Shown here: positions 16,937-28,531 of the stretch, in pieces
Layout of the letters: each line of letters begins with the position of its first letter
Position numbering within the stretch: the stretch's first letter is position 1
NCBI RefSeq assembly: GCF_000238275.3
Contig: NZ_AHCF03000003.1
Span: forward strand, 2,046,001-2,110,000
Length of the DNA: 64,000 nucleotides
Direction: 5' to 3'
DNA from: Pseudoalteromonas undina
Lineage (GTDB): Bacteria > Pseudomonadota > Gammaproteobacteria > Enterobacterales > Alteromonadaceae
Notes under the pieces: generated by a model
Database searches by the model: none
What the model was told of the DNA's origin: nothing
The model's input: the letters and a program-made list of their open reading frames with translations, nothing else
Position numbers and translations under genes: made by a program

Positions 16937-18921
16937 GCGCTTACCTCCTTCGTGTTACTGGCAATATGCGCGCCTTCAATTTGTAATATTTCATCGTTTT
17001 GCACGTAGTAATCTACATCACTGGTGTAAGCACGGTTAATAAACAGCGCAATCGCGCCAATAAAACCAAGCCCTGCTAGCCACCAAATATGCCAGATCAT
17101 GGCAAAACAAAACGCCGTTAAACTCGCAGCAATAAGCACACCCGATGCGGTATTTTTTGGCATATGAATTGGGCTATAGCTAGATTTACCTTGATAAGCT
17201 AGGCCTTTTTCTTTCATATCAGTCCATGTATCAATATCATCAACATGCGGGATTTCAGCAAAGTTATAGTATTGCGGTGGTGATGACGTTGACCATTCAA
17301 GGGTGTGACCGTTCCAAGGATCGCCAGTGGTATCATCAAGCGCTTCGCGGTTTTTAAAGCTCACATATAGCTGAATAATTTGGCAAATAATACCGAACAT
17401 AATAATCACGGCCCCCACTGCAGCAATATAAAGCCAGATATTCCAATCAGGATTATTAGAGTGGTTTAAGCGACGCGTCATGCCTAAAAAGCCGAGTACG
17501 TACAATGGCATAAAGGCTACGAAGAAACCGATTAACCAACACCAAAATGACGCTTTACCCCAACGCTCATCAAGTTTAAAGCCCATTGCTTTTGGAAACC
17601 AAAAAACAAATCCGGCTAAGTAGCCAAATACTGCGCCACCAATGATGGTGTTATGGAAATGAGCGATTAAAAATAAGCTGTTATGCAATACATAATCGGC
17701 ACCAGGGATTGCCAGTAATACCCCCGTCATACCACCAATACTAAAGGTAACCATAAAACCAAGCGTCCAGAGTACCGGTACAGTAATGCGCAAACGGCCA
17801 CGGTAAATAGTAAACAACCAACTAAATAACTTAACCCCAGTAGGCACAGCTATGACCATGGTCATCACCCCAAAGAAGGCATTTACATTAGCGCTTGAGC
17901 CCATAGTAAAGAAGTGATGTAACCATACAATAAAACCAAGAATAGAAATGGCACCGCTGGCATATACCATCGATTTATAACCAAATAAACGTTTACCAGT
18001 GAAGGTCGACACTATTTCAGAGAAGATACCAAAAGCTGGTAATACTAAAATGTATACCTCTGGGTGACCCCATGCCCAAAACAGGTTGATATACATCATG
18101 GCGTTACCGCCGGCTTCATTAGTGAAGAAGTGGAAATCTAAATAACGGTCTAGCGTTAGCATGGCCAGCACTGCGGTTAAAATTGGAAATGATGCCGCAA
18201 TTAAGATATTTGCCCAGGTACATGCCCATGTGAAAATTGGCATTTTCATCAGTGTCATACCAGGGGCACGCATTTTAAATACTGTCACTAGGAAGTTAAC
18301 AGCGGTTAATAGCGTACCGAGCCCCGATATTTGCAAGGCCCAAATATAATAATCGACCCCCACCCCAGGGCTAAAGGTCAACTCCGACAACGGTGGGTAA
18401 GCAACCCAGCCTGTTTTAGCAAACTCACCAAATATCAGCGATAAATTTATTAAAATGGCGCCACTGGCAGTAAACCAAAAACTTAAATTATTTAAAAATG
18501 GAAAAGCCACATCGCGAGCACCAATTTGCAGTGGTACAACAATATTCATTAAACCAATCATAAATGGCATCGCCATAAAGATGATCATAATAACGCCATG
18601 GGCGGTGAATATTTGGTCGTAATGTTCTGGTGGCAGATAACCTGGCGCGCCACTGGTAGCAAGCGCTAACTGCGCACGCATCATAATGGCATCAGAAAAA
18701 CCACGAAACAGCATGATTAGCGCTAATAAAATGTACATAACGCCTAAGCGTTTATGATCAACCGAGGTGATCCAGTCGCGCCAAAGCACACCCCATTTTT
18801 TATATTTTGTTATTAGCCCAGCTATAATAAGCCCGACAACAGCAATCACCGCCATGGTAACCATGATAATAGGTTCATGAAACGGAATTGCATCTATAGA
18901 TAATTTACCTAAAAACGACAT
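16933..18921 (-). CDS. cyoB: Cytochrome bo3 ubiquinol oxidase subunit I
   Basis: Catalytic subunit of 662 aa (E. coli CyoB is 663) in the inner membrane. It reduces O2 with ubiquinol electrons and pumps protons. It has the binuclear-centre segment [12 protein letters not shown], containing the CuB histidine cross-linked to Tyr, the tandem CuB histidines in [10 protein letters not shown], and the haem-ligand region [11 protein letters not shown]. The quinone-site residues expected from E. coli (Arg and Asp in [10 protein letters not shown], His in FTAHGVIM) are present, which supports quinol rather than cytochrome c as the donor. Confidence 0.98.
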   Translation of the reverse strand: MSFLGKLSIDAIPFHEPIIMVTMAVIAVVGLIIAGLITKYKKWGVLWRDWITSVDHKRLGVMYILLALIMLFRGFSDAIMMRAQLALATSGAPGYLPPEHYDQIFTAHGVIMIIFMAMPFMIGLMNIVVPLQIGARDVAFPFLNNLSFWFTASGAILINLSLIFGEFAKTGWVAYPPLSELTFSPGVGVDYYIWALQISGLGTLLTAVNFLVTVFKMRAPGMTLMKMPIFTWACTWANILIAASFPILTAVLAMLTLDRYLDFHFFTNEAGGNAMMYINLFWAWGHPEVYILVLPAFGIFSEIVSTFTGKRLFGYKSMVYASGAISILGFIVWLHHFFTMGSSANVNAFFGVMTMVIAVPTGVKLFSWLFTIYRGRLRITVPVLWTLGFMVTFSIGGMTGVLLAIPGADYVLHNSLFLIAHFHNTIIGGAVFGYLAGFVFWFPKAMGFKLDERWGKASFWCWLIGFFVAFMPLYVLGFLGMTRRLNHSNNPDWNIWLYIAAVGAVIIMFGIICQIIQLYVSFKNREALDDTTGDPWNGHTLEWSTSSPPQYYNFAEIPHVDDIDTWTDMKEKGLAYQGKSSYSPIHMPKNTASGVLIAASLTAFCFAMIWHIWWLAGLGFIGAIALFINRAYTSDVDYYVQNDEILQIEGAHIASNTKEVSA

Positions 18922-18923
18922 GA

Positions 18924-19877
18924 TTATTCCTCGCCCTGGCTGTGTGATGATGGCATTGAATGATTACCCATTGCCTGATGCTCATTACTCATCTGCTGAT
19001 GTTTACCCATCGAGTGGTGTTTTTTGTTCATATCGCCATGCGCCTGCATGTATTTCATCACTATGGTATGAAATAAACCGTCATCAACCTTGCCATAATA
19101 AGCGACGGGATTGTTTTCACTTGCTTTGGCAAGCTCAACATAATTGGCATGAGTAAGGCTATTAGCGTTGGTTTTAACCTGTTCAACCCACTGGTTAAAG
19201 TCAGCTTTTGTTGGTGTTGCGATGGCATTAAATTTCATACCAGTAAAACCCGCACCACTGTAATTAGCCGAAAAGCCTTTAAACGTGCCTGGCTCATTAG
19301 CGATTAAATGCAGCTTAGTTTCCATGCCCGCCATTGAGTAAATTTGACTACCTAACTGGGGGATGAAAAACGAGTTCATGGTACTTTCTGACGTGATTTT
19401 GTATTCAACCGGAACATTAGCAGGAAATACCAATTCGTTTACCGTAGCAATACCTTGCTTAGGGTAAATAAATAACCACTTCCAATTAAGTGACACCACT
19501 TCAACAGTTAAGTGTTCACCTTTACCCTCTATCGGTTTATAAGGGTCAAGCTCTTGAGTTGACTGCCAGGTGATCACACCTAAAATAACAACAATAACAA
19601 TAGGAACCGCCCATACAACAGCCTCAATCTTATTAGAGTGAGCCCATTTTGGTGCGTAAATTTCATGGTTTTGTGTGTCTCTGTATTTCCAAGCAAAATA
19701 TAAAGTCATCACAATAACGGGGATCACAACTAACAACATAAGCACAGTAGCGATGATGATCAGATTTTTCTCATCAATACCTATCTGCCCTTTTGGGTCG
19801 AGTACCCCGCCATTACAGCCTGATAGAATCAGCGCCATACTAGCTAAAGCAATATTAAAAAGGTTACGAATTAACAA
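18924..19877 (-). CDS. cyoA: Cytochrome bo3 ubiquinol oxidase subunit II, His/Met-rich tail
   Basis: Subunit II (317 aa) is a lipoprotein (lipobox LILSGC) with two TM helices and a periplasmic cupredoxin domain (about 120-230). The CuA Cys/His/Met ligand set is not evident, as expected for a quinol oxidase; [13 protein letters not shown] and SAMAG-like surfaces fit CyoA. Oddity: the last ~41 residues are hydrophilic with seven His and six Met ([20 protein letters not shown]), a possible copper-binding tail absent from E. coli CyoA. It is first in the operon, 2 bp before cyoB. Confidence 0.95.
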   Translation of the reverse strand: MLIRNLFNIALASMALILSGCNGGVLDPKGQIGIDEKNLIIIATVLMLLVVIPVIVMTLYFAWKYRDTQNHEIYAPKWAHSNKIEAVVWAVPIVIVVILGVITWQSTQELDPYKPIEGKGEHLTVEVVSLNWKWLFIYPKQGIATVNELVFPANVPVEYKITSESTMNSFFIPQLGSQIYSMAGMETKLHLIANEPGTFKGFSANYSGAGFTGMKFNAIATPTKADFNQWVEQVKTNANSLTHANYVELAKASENNPVAYYGKVDDGLFHTIVMKYMQAHGDMNKKHHSMGKHQQMSNEHQAMGNHSMPSSHSQGEE

Positions 19878-20206
19878 GGGACTATCCTAAAACCTAAAGA
19901 GTTTTTATTAGCTGCCAAAAATATTTAGCAACGATATTTGATAAAAACCCAAGTTAATTAAGATTGAATTACAAATAATGCAGAGCGAATGCAAGCATGA
20001 AGTATTGACTACTGGCTTAATAAAAAACACCTAGCAGAACCAACCCAGCTTTTTTAAACACATTAATATAACGCAATAAAAATTAACTTGGGTGAGGTGT
20101 GGTTGGCTGAGAGTGTGTAAAAACACTAAGCTACAATGAAAGTAATCGTTATTTACAGCAAGAATAAATAATTAGATACCACAGGTGTAACCTATACCCA
20201 TAAAAA
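19878..20206. other. Intergenic region upstream of cyoA
   Basis: This 329-bp AT-rich region must hold the cyo promoter on the minus strand, but I see no clear -35/-10 pair. Its notable content is a 13-bp inverted repeat bounding a 147-bp segment (separate entry). Confidence 0.5.
19947..20093. repeat. 147-bp segment bounded by 13-bp inverted repeats
   Basis: ACCCAAGTTAATT (19947-19959) and its exact complement AATTAACTTGGGT (20081-20093) enclose non-coding AT-rich DNA. No flanking target duplication is visible. It could be a degenerate miniature element, a long-range RNA stem, or paired operator sites. Confidence 0.45.
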
Positions 20207-20641
20207 TTAATGAGTAAACAGACAACCTGTAAAGCTAGGTGGAGCACGACAACCATGTGCAGCTTGCACGGGTTGCTGAACTTTAGCCTCGCTAAAAGCA
20301 AAGGCTGCTTTACGGAGGATTATTCCAGCACGACGCGCTGGAAACATGTGGAACAATAGCCAACAAAGGCCAATAAGTAACTGACACGATAAGATAGGAT
20401 GAGCTAAAAATTCGGCAATAGTCAGTAATAATGGCTCTATAAAAAAGCCATCACTGATCAATGCTTCAAGCCTAAAGGCATCCTCGATAGCGCCACTAAG
20501 CAACATAACGGCATTAAAAACTAATAATGTTACAGCCACACTCACGCCTCTTTTCGCTTTATTAAAGCGCTCATGCAACACTGACTTACCTAAGGTAAGC
20601 AAAGCGCTGGTATGAAACAAAGAAAATGAGTTCAAAAACAT
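20207..20641 (-). CDS. Small membrane protein of unknown function
   Basis: I do not recognise this ~144-residue protein. It has two or three hydrophobic segments (VSVAVTLLVFNAVMLLSG, FFIEPLLLTIAEFLAHPIL, QLLIGLCWLLFHMF), a basic loop, and a C-terminal tail with two cysteines and a histidine (HGCRAPPSFTGCLFTH) that could bind metal. ATG 20641 is preferred to the upstream in-frame TTG at 20698. The ribosome site (AGG) is close and weak. A perfect FNR box lies 133 bp upstream, which supports a real, oxygen-controlled gene. It sits upstream of cyoA on the same strand but 330 bp away. Confidence 0.5.
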   Translation of the reverse strand: MFLNSFSLFHTSALLTLGKSVLHERFNKAKRGVSVAVTLLVFNAVMLLSGAIEDAFRLEALISDGFFIEPLLLTIAEFLAHPILSCQLLIGLCWLLFHMFPARRAGIILRKAAFAFSEAKVQQPVQAAHGCRAPPSFTGCLFTH

Positions 20642-20773
20642 TAACCTATTAAAATGACTAATAACAAAATTAGGTATACACCGTGGCAACAAAAACAAGT
20701 TGCAGCCGTAAAGCCTTATACAGTGACATGAAATACAGTCTCAACGCATTAGCACTATTTTGCTAAGCTAGAA

Positions 20774-20787
20774 TTGATCCGAATCAA
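20774..20787. promoter_or_regulatory. FNR/Anr-type box
   Basis: TTGATCCGAATCAA matches the FNR consensus TTGAT-N4-ATCAA at every defined position. The only downstream gene it can serve is the minus-strand membrane-protein gene. Confidence 0.65.
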
Positions 20788-20789
20788 TA

Positions 20790-20815
20790 GAACTTTCAAA
20801 ACTTACTGAAAGTTC
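20790..20815. promoter_or_regulatory. 9-bp dyad next to FNR box
   Basis: GAACTTTCA (20790-20798) and TGAAAGTTC (20807-20815) are exact inverted repeats around 8 nt, starting 2 bp from the FNR box. It is probably an operator for a second, unidentified regulator. Confidence 0.4.
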
Positions 20816-20903
20816 GGGCATGAGTATAACAAAGAGAGTTTTCTGTTCAAGATAAAAACACGATTATTTTATCAGCTGGTGATTTATTTATGACGATATA
20901 AAT

Positions 20904-20939
20904 AAAAAACCTCCCGTAGTGAGCTACGAGAGGTTTTTT
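20904..20939. terminator. Terminator after nqrM
   Basis: AAAAAACCTC plus CGTAG pairs with CTACG plus GAGGTTTTTT around TGAG, with one C/A internal mismatch. A and T runs make it usable in both directions. It ends the nqr-apbE-nqrM transcripts. Confidence 0.85.
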
Positions 20940-20961
20940 GTTTAAACAGAAATAAATCTAT

Positions 20962-21174
20962 TTAAAGAATTTGGTTTTCTTTCCATACTTGCTCTTTGGC
21001 TAGACGCTTTTTGCGTTTATCGCATGGATCATCGCAATCACATGCTTTATCAATACCTACAGAGCCTAAGCCTCCGCAGCTACTCGCCATCGATTTTCTT
21101 TGAACTATCATGCCTATCGCCATCGCAGCGACAATTAAAATAAGTAAGCCAAAGGTTAGAAAAAAAAGTGACAT
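20962..21174 (-). CDS. nqrM: Na+-NQR maturation factor NqrM (DUF539)
   Basis: A 70-residue protein with one N-terminal TM helix (LTFGLLILIVAAMAIGMIV) and four cysteines in SSCGGLGSVGIDKACDCDDPCDKRKK, the invariant NqrM pattern. NqrM is required to mature the Na+-NQR complex, probably by delivering iron to the NqrD/NqrE cysteine site in the membrane. It lies downstream of apbE at the end of the nqr cluster, as in Vibrio. Confidence 0.95.
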   Translation of the reverse strand: MSLFFLTFGLLILIVAAMAIGMIVQRKSMASSCGGLGSVGIDKACDCDDPCDKRKKRLAKEQVWKENQIL

Positions 21175-21204
21175 TGCTTAGCCCCTATTGTTCAGCAATA
21201 AAAT

Positions 21205-21229
21205 GAGCTCAAATAGCGTATTTGAGCTC
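21205..21229 (-). terminator. Intercistronic hairpin apbE-nqrM
   Basis: GAGCTCAAATA (21205-21215) and TATTTGAGCTC (21219-21229) are perfect 11-bp arms around GCG. On the minus strand it is followed by ATTTTATT, a weak U tract. It is a partial terminator or processing/stability element. Confidence 0.6.
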
Positions 21230-21271
21230 CGTATATTATATACCCTCATGCTAAGGATATAAACCTAAAGA

Positions 21272-22294
21272 CTATAAATAAGGCTTAAACGCAGGACTTG
21301 AATAAGTGACTAAACCATCAGGCGATTTAGCAATTAAATACACTGGTAAATCATGCTGCTGCGCATAACGTTGTGCTTTTTCCATTCCCATAACCGTTAA
21401 AGCAGTCGCTAAACCGTCGGCCGTCATAGCGCTAGGGTGTAAAACTGTAACAGAAACTAAGTCATGCTTAATTGGCATCCCTGTCATAGGATCAATAAGG
21501 TGAGTATAGGTTTTGCCATCCATTGTATAAAAGATTCGATAATCACCTGAGGTGGCAATACCGTTATTGCCTGGTGCAAGTACACGGTGTACTTTTCGCT
21601 CACCTGGGTTTGCATCAGGTTGTTCAATTGCTATTCGCCATGCTTGATTGTCTGGTTTTGTACCAGCAATACGTAACTCCCCGCCAATCTCAACCATGTA
21701 ATCTGTAATGCCTTTGCTTTGTAATAGCTCAGCCACTTTATCAATACCATAGCCTTTTGCTGTAGCTGAAAACGACAACTCTAAATCAGCCATCGTTTTT
21801 GCTAAGCCTTGCTCGTTAAGGACCAGCTTATCTATACCAATGTTATTGATCATATTTGCCAGAGCTTCATTCGTTGGGCGCTTTGTTGGTTTTTTATCTG
21901 GGCCAAACCCCCATAAATCTATCAACGGCCCCATAGTCACATCTAGGGTCTTAGTTGAATTACCTATACGCATAGATTCACTAATAACTGCCCTGAAGTC
22001 ATCACTGATTGGCATTACTTCGTTGGCATCTAAACGGTTAAAGGTGTTTATTTCTGAATCTTCGATATAGGTCGACATAGACTGGTTGATATCAACTAAA
22101 ACCGCATCGATTTCTGCTTGTACTGCTTGAGGGTCAACTTGCTCAGCGTAAAACTTAATGTGATAAGTTGTACCCATCGTTTTACCTTCTAAGTAGGTTT
22201 CCTGTGGGACTGATTTTCCACATCCAGATAACAGTAAAGTCAGCGTGATTATAAATAAGGCGATTATGCCCTGGGGAGTATTTACTTTGTTCAT
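21272..22294 (-). CDS. apbE: FAD:protein FMN transferase
   Basis: Periplasmic, Mg2+-dependent flavin transferase (340 aa) that attaches FMN covalently to threonines of NqrB and NqrC. It is a predicted lipoprotein (lipobox LLLSGC). ApbE motifs include EGKTMGTTYHIKFYA, a central SATAKGYGIDKVAELL, GGELRIAGT and TYTHLIDPMTGMP. An AGTAGGG ribosome site precedes ATG 22294. It follows nqrF by about 100 bp with a terminator between, so expression is probably partly uncoupled from the structural genes. Confidence 0.96.
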   Translation of the reverse strand: MNKVNTPQGIIALFIITLTLLLSGCGKSVPQETYLEGKTMGTTYHIKFYAEQVDPQAVQAEIDAVLVDINQSMSTYIEDSEINTFNRLDANEVMPISDDFRAVISESMRIGNSTKTLDVTMGPLIDLWGFGPDKKPTKRPTNEALANMINNIGIDKLVLNEQGLAKTMADLELSFSATAKGYGIDKVAELLQSKGITDYMVEIGGELRIAGTKPDNQAWRIAIEQPDANPGERKVHRVLAPGNNGIATSGDYRIFYTMDGKTYTHLIDPMTGMPIKHDLVSVTVLHPSAMTADGLATALTVMGMEKAQRYAQQHDLPVYLIAKSPDGLVTYSSPAFKPYL

Positions 22295-22327
22295 AACAAC
22301 CCTACTTAATAGGTTAAAAATTAATAT

Positions 22328-22360
22328 AAAAAAGCCTCGTCACATAAAATGCGACGAGGC
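22328..22360 (-). terminator. Terminator between nqrF and apbE
   Basis: On the minus strand GCCTCGTC and GACGAGGC (22334-22360) form a stem extended by three more pairs around TTTTA, followed by six T (22328-22333). Confidence 0.8.
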
Positions 22361-22393
22361 TGGTATTTTAACTAAATTTAATCAGTTTGGGTA

Positions 22394-23617
22394 TTAGCCA
22401 CCGAAATCATCTAGTAAGATGTTTTCTTCTTCAACACCTAAGTCTTTAAGCATAGTGATAACAGCCGCATTCATCATTGGAGGACCACACATGTAGAACT
22501 CACAATCTTCAGGCGCTTCGTGATCTTTAAGATAGTTCTCAAATAACACGTTATGGATAAAGCCAGTGTAGCCTTCCCAGTTATCTTCTGGTTGCGGATC
22601 TGAAAGCGCAGTATGCCAAACGAAGTTTTCGTTTTGCTCAGCTAGGCCGTCAAAATCTTCAACATAGAACATTTCACGTTTAGAACGCGCACCATACCAG
22701 AAACTAATTTTACGCTTAGAGTTTAAACGCTTAAGTTGGTCAAAGATATGTGAACGCATTGGTGCCATACCTGCACCACCACCTACGAATACCATTTCAG
22801 CGTCTGTGTCTTTAGCGAAGAACTCACCAAATGGACCAGAAATAGTTACTTTATCGCCTTCTTTAAGTGACCAAATGTACGAAGACATTTTACCACATGG
22901 TAGGCTTAGGTTTCTTGGCGGCGGCGTAGCGATACGCACGTTAAGCATGATGATGCCTTCTTCTTCTGGATAGTTAGCCATTGAGTAAGCACGAATTGTT
23001 TCTTCGTCTACTTTTGACTCCAGATCGAAGAAACCAAAATGGTTCCAATCGCCACGATACTCTTCAGGAATATCGAAATCTGCATATTTAACATGGTGAG
23101 CTGGCGCTTCGATCTGGATGTAACCACCCGCACGGAACGGCACTGACTCGCCATCAGGAATTTGTAGCTTAAGTTCTTTAATGAACGTCGCTTTGTTATC
23201 GTTAGAGATAACTTCACAATCCCATTTTTTAACACCGAAAATTGACTCTTCAAGTTCAATTTCCATGTCGTTTTTAACATTAACCTGACACGCTAGGCGA
23301 CAACCTTCACGTGCTTCACCTTTAGAGATGTGGTCAAGTTCAGTTGGCAGAATATCACCGCCGCCTTCTTTAATGTGTACGCGACACTGGCCACAAGAGC
23401 CACCGCCACCACATGCAGAAGATACGAAAATACCTGACTCAGATAGTGCACCTAATAGCTTACTACCTGCTGATGTTTTGATGGCTTTGTCTGCATCGCC
23501 ATTAATGCCGATGATGATATCACCGCTTGCAACTAGCTTAGATTTAGCACCAATGATGATTAAAACTAGTATTACAACGATAGCGATAAAAACACCAACG
23601 CCTAAGAAAATATCCAT
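22394..23617 (-). CDS. nqrF: Na+-translocating NADH:quinone reductase subunit F
   Basis: Electron-input subunit of 407 aa, anchored by one N-terminal TM helix. A plant-type 2Fe-2S ferredoxin domain (about 35-125, cysteines in [12 protein letters not shown] and a later Cys in GCRLACQV) is followed by a ferredoxin-NADP-reductase-like FAD domain (RAYSMANYP) and an NADH-binding domain ([23 protein letters not shown]). It oxidises NADH on the cytoplasmic side. It is sixth in nqrABCDEF and starts 17 bp after nqrE. Confidence 0.98.
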   Translation of the reverse strand: MDIFLGVGVFIAIVVILVLIIIGAKSKLVASGDIIIGINGDADKAIKTSAGSKLLGALSESGIFVSSACGGGGSCGQCRVHIKEGGGDILPTELDHISKGEAREGCRLACQVNVKNDMEIELEESIFGVKKWDCEVISNDNKATFIKELKLQIPDGESVPFRAGGYIQIEAPAHHVKYADFDIPEEYRGDWNHFGFFDLESKVDEETIRAYSMANYPEEEGIIMLNVRIATPPPRNLSLPCGKMSSYIWSLKEGDKVTISGPFGEFFAKDTDAEMVFVGGGAGMAPMRSHIFDQLKRLNSKRKISFWYGARSKREMFYVEDFDGLAEQNENFVWHTALSDPQPEDNWEGYTGFIHNVLFENYLKDHEAPEDCEFYMCGPPMMNAAVITMLKDLGVEEENILLDDFGG

Positions 23618-23634
23618 GATTGACCTCGCTATTA

Positions 23635-24243
23635 TTACAGTGAAATACCAGAGAATGACATAAAGCCAAGACCCATCAAGCCAACAGTGATGAAGGTAAT
23701 ACCTAAACCACGTAAACCATCTGGTACGTCTGAATACTTCATTTTCTCACGGATACCTGCAAGTAATGTAATTGCAAGCGCCCAACCCACACCAGCGCCA
23801 ATACCATAAACAACAGACCCGCCGAAGTTATAGTTACGCTCAACCATGAAGGCTACCGCACCAAAAATCGCACAGTTAACTGTGATTAGTGGTAAGAAAA
23901 TACCTAATGCGTTGTAAAGCGGTGGGAAGAACTTATCTAATGCCATTTCAAGAATTTGCACTAGTGCTGCAATAACACCAATGAAAGTTAAGAAACGTAA
24001 AAAGCTAAGATCTGCTTCTGGGTAACCAAGCCACTCTAGTGAACCTGGTGCTAATACCGCATGGTAAACCAAGTTGTTAACCGGTACTGAAATACCTAAT
24101 ACAACAATAACCGCTACACCTAAGCCAATTGATGTAGTTACTTTTTTAGACACGGCTAAGAAAGTACACATACCTAGGAAGAATGCTAACGCTAAGTTTT
24201 CAATAAAAACGGCTTTTACAAATAAACTAATATAATGTTCCAC
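23635..24243 (-). CDS. nqrE: Na+-NQR subunit E
   Basis: An integral membrane subunit of 202 aa and six TM helices that forms an inverted pseudo-symmetric pair with NqrD. Cys26 ([10 protein letters not shown]) and Cys124 (TVNCAIFG) correspond to the conserved cysteines that bind the intramembrane iron centre. The gap to nqrD is 10 bp. Confidence 0.97.
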   Translation of the reverse strand: MEHYISLFVKAVFIENLALAFFLGMCTFLAVSKKVTTSIGLGVAVIVVLGISVPVNNLVYHAVLAPGSLEWLGYPEADLSFLRFLTFIGVIAALVQILEMALDKFFPPLYNALGIFLPLITVNCAIFGAVAFMVERNYNFGGSVVYGIGAGVGWALAITLLAGIREKMKYSDVPDGLRGLGITFITVGLMGLGFMSFSGISL

Positions 24244-24253
24244 TTATCGCCCC

Positions 24254-24886
24254 TTACGCTTTAGCTTCTACTTGGTCTTTCTTATAAGTACGAAGTACCC
24301 AAATGAATAAACCAATGATGAAGAATGCACTCGGTGGTAAGATCAATAGACCCATAGGTTGGTACCAACCACCATTTTGTACTAATGGAATAATATCAAC
24401 ACCGAATAGTGAACCTTTACCGAATAACTCACGAATAAAGCCAACAGTAAGTAACACTACAGAGTAACCTAAGCCATTACCAATACCATCAAGGAAAGAC
24501 ATTAATGGCGGCGACTTCATTGCATAAGCTTCAGCACGACCCATTACGATACAGTTAGTAATGATTAGACCAACGAATACTGATAACTCTTTTGCCGTAG
24601 CGTAAGAGAAAGCTTGTAGTACTTGGTCAACCACGATTACTAATGATGCAATAATCGTCATCTGTACGATGATACGTACTGATGAAGGGATATGGTTACG
24701 AATAGTCGAGATAAAAAGGCTAGAGAATGCAGTTACCAAGGTCAATGCAATTGACATGATTAATGCATTTTTTAAGCTAGACGTTACCGCTAGCGCAGAA
24801 CAAATACCAAGTACTTGTAATGCGATTGGGTTGTTAGCGAAAACTGGACCAAATAGGACCGCCTTCATTTCTTTAGTATCAGCCAT
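24254..24886 (-). CDS. nqrD: Na+-NQR subunit D
   Basis: A membrane subunit of 210 aa and six TM helices. Cys29 ([10 protein letters not shown]) and Cys112 ([11 protein letters not shown]) are the conserved iron-centre ligands shared with NqrE. Its start overlaps the nqrC stop by one base (TAATG), which points to coupled translation. Confidence 0.97.
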   Translation of the reverse strand: MADTKEMKAVLFGPVFANNPIALQVLGICSALAVTSSLKNALIMSIALTLVTAFSSLFISTIRNHIPSSVRIIVQMTIIASLVIVVDQVLQAFSYATAKELSVFVGLIITNCIVMGRAEAYAMKSPPLMSFLDGIGNGLGYSVVLLTVGFIRELFGKGSLFGVDIIPLVQNGGWYQPMGLLILPPSAFFIIGLFIWVLRTYKKDQVEAKA

Positions 24887-25635
24887 TAGTTCAATGCTCC
24901 TTTACGTACTTTCGCAAGGAAAGGGCCAAAGCCATTTTCGCCAGTCCAAAAATCAACTGCATGGTCAACACCATTAGACGTTAATGTAGCACCTGAAAGA
25001 CCATCGATCTTATGCTCATCACCGGCTGCAGTCCCTTTAACGATTTGGATTGGTAACTCTTTACCTTCCCACGTTGCAGTCCACTGTGGGTTTTGAATTT
25101 CACCACCTAGACCAGGTGTTTCGTTATGTTTGTAGAAAATGATGTCTTTAATAGTTTCGCCATCGCTTTCAAGCGAGATAAAACCGTACATTAAACCCCA
25201 TAAACCATAACCCTGAATAGGAAGGATGATTGCATCAGTAGAGCCATCGTCTTTTTTAGAGATATAAACAGGCGCACGCTTGGTAATACGTTGAATACCG
25301 GCGATGTCTTTAATACCATTCTCTTTTAAAGATTTACTTAAATCAGCATCGTATTTGCTTTTTTCAAAGTCAAAATCTTCTACCGGCTCAGCAAACTCAC
25401 CACTTTGCATATCAACAAAGCGAGTTTCGATTTTAGCATCAAACGTTTCGGCAACGTTATCAACTTTGCCAATACCAGCAGCAGCTAAGATATTGCTTTG
25501 AATATCTTTTGCTTTATTTGCTTTTTGCAGAGGGCGTAGTTGTACAGATGTTAGCGATACAATAACTGCACACACTAAACATAATGAGACAACAACAGCT
25601 AGCGTTTTGCCAATTGATTCGTTATTACTAGACAT
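24886..25635 (-). CDS. nqrC: Na+-NQR subunit C (covalent FMN)
   Basis: A periplasmic flavoprotein subunit (249 aa) with one N-terminal TM helix. The flavinylation motif [10 protein letters not shown] is present with Thr217 as the expected FMN-phosphoester site, filled by ApbE encoded downstream. The start overlaps nqrB by 8 bp. Confidence 0.98.
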   Translation of the reverse strand: MSSNNESIGKTLAVVVSLCLVCAVIVSLTSVQLRPLQKANKAKDIQSNILAAAGIGKVDNVAETFDAKIETRFVDMQSGEFAEPVEDFDFEKSKYDADLSKSLKENGIKDIAGIQRITKRAPVYISKKDDGSTDAIILPIQGYGLWGLMYGFISLESDGETIKDIIFYKHNETPGLGGEIQNPQWTATWEGKELPIQIVKGTAAGDEHKIDGLSGATLTSNGVDHAVDFWTGENGFGPFLAKVRKGALN

Positions 25636-26833
25636 TACGTGCCAACCTCCGCTTGATATTAGCTTGCACTACAAAGTGATCGAATAAAGGTGCAAACAAG
25701 TTAGCAAATAAGATTGCTAGCATGATGCCCTCTGGGTATGCAGGGTTAACAACACGGATCATGATAACCATAAAGCCAATAAGCGCACCGTATGCTAATT
25801 TACCTTTATCAGTAAATGCAGCAGATACAGGGTCAGTTGCCATAAAGAACATACCGAATGCAAAACCACCCAATACCATGTGCCAGTACCAAGGCATAGC
25901 AAACATCGCATTGGTTTCAGAACCAATGGTGTTCAGTATTGATGAGGTTACTACCATACCTAGGAATACACCTAGCACGATACGCCAAGACGCGATGCGC
26001 ACGTAAATTAGGAATAAACCACCAATAAGTACAGCTAGTGTAGACGTTTCGCCCATAGAACCTTGAATGAATCCGTAAAACGCATTCCACCAAAGCTCAA
26101 TATCAGTCGCGTAATTTAACGTACCAGCAAACGCTTGACCAAGCATAGTCGCGCCAGAGAATGAATCTACGGCAGTCCATACTGTGTCACCTGAAATTTG
26201 TGCAGGGTATGCGAAGAATAAAAACGCACGACCAGCAAGCGCAGGGTTTAAGAAGTTACGGCCTGTACCACCAAATATTTCTTTTGCTATAACTACACCA
26301 AAAGTAATACCTAGCGCAACTTGCCATAAAGGAATCGTTGCAGGCAGAATTAATGCAAACAATACAGAAGTTACGAAGAAACCTTCATTAACTTCATGCT
26401 TACGCACAGAAGCAAATAACACTTCCCAGAAACCACCAACAATAAAGGTAGTTGCATAAATAGGTAGGAAGAAACAGGCTCCGTAGAACATTTTCGCCCC
26501 CCAGCCTGCATCAACGGTTAATTCACCGCCAAGTAACTGGAATAAACCTACTTGCCAAATATTCGCTAGCTCAAAGCCATTACCAAGTGCAATTGCCGCT
26601 TGATGACCAATGTTGAACATACCAAAGAACATGGCAGGGAACGTCGCCATCCACACTAAAATCATCATGCGTTTTAGGTCGATGTTATCACGAACGTGAG
26701 TTGAACCTTTATTTACATAACCTGGCGTGTAAAAAATAGTCGCAGCAGCTTCATACAGCGCGTACCATTTTTCATGCTTACCACCTGGTTCAAAATGTGG
26801 TTCGATATCTTCTAAGAAAGTTTTTAAGCCCAT
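25628..26833 (-). CDS. nqrB: Na+-NQR subunit B (covalent FMN)
   Basis: The main sodium-translocating membrane subunit (401 aa, about ten TM helices). The ApbE target motif is DSFSGATML with Thr229 as the covalent FMN site. It also carries riboflavin in characterised complexes. It begins 1 bp after nqrA, giving a tight operon. Confidence 0.98.
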   Translation of the reverse strand: MGLKTFLEDIEPHFEPGGKHEKWYALYEAAATIFYTPGYVNKGSTHVRDNIDLKRMMILVWMATFPAMFFGMFNIGHQAAIALGNGFELANIWQVGLFQLLGGELTVDAGWGAKMFYGACFFLPIYATTFIVGGFWEVLFASVRKHEVNEGFFVTSVLFALILPATIPLWQVALGITFGVVIAKEIFGGTGRNFLNPALAGRAFLFFAYPAQISGDTVWTAVDSFSGATMLGQAFAGTLNYATDIELWWNAFYGFIQGSMGETSTLAVLIGGLFLIYVRIASWRIVLGVFLGMVVTSSILNTIGSETNAMFAMPWYWHMVLGGFAFGMFFMATDPVSAAFTDKGKLAYGALIGFMVIMIRVVNPAYPEGIMLAILFANLFAPLFDHFVVQANIKRRLARNV

Positions 26834-26834
26834 T

Positions 26835-28482
<1,648 letters not shown>

Positions 28483-28507
28483 AAAAAGTCGCACTAGGCG
28501 ACTTTTT
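28483..28507. terminator. Terminator after fabV
   Basis: AAAAAGTCGC (28483-28492) pairs with GCGACTTTTT (28498-28507) around ACTAG. It is usable on both strands. Confidence 0.85.
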
Positions 28508-28531
28508 CAAAATTGCATTACTAGCTACAGA

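Larger units (their letters stand above)
20642..20903. other. Regulatory region upstream of the membrane-protein gene
   Basis: No gene is seen between the unknown membrane protein and the terminator after nqrM. The stretch contains the FNR box (20774-20787) and an adjacent 9-bp dyad (20790-20815), both described separately. Confidence 0.5.
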
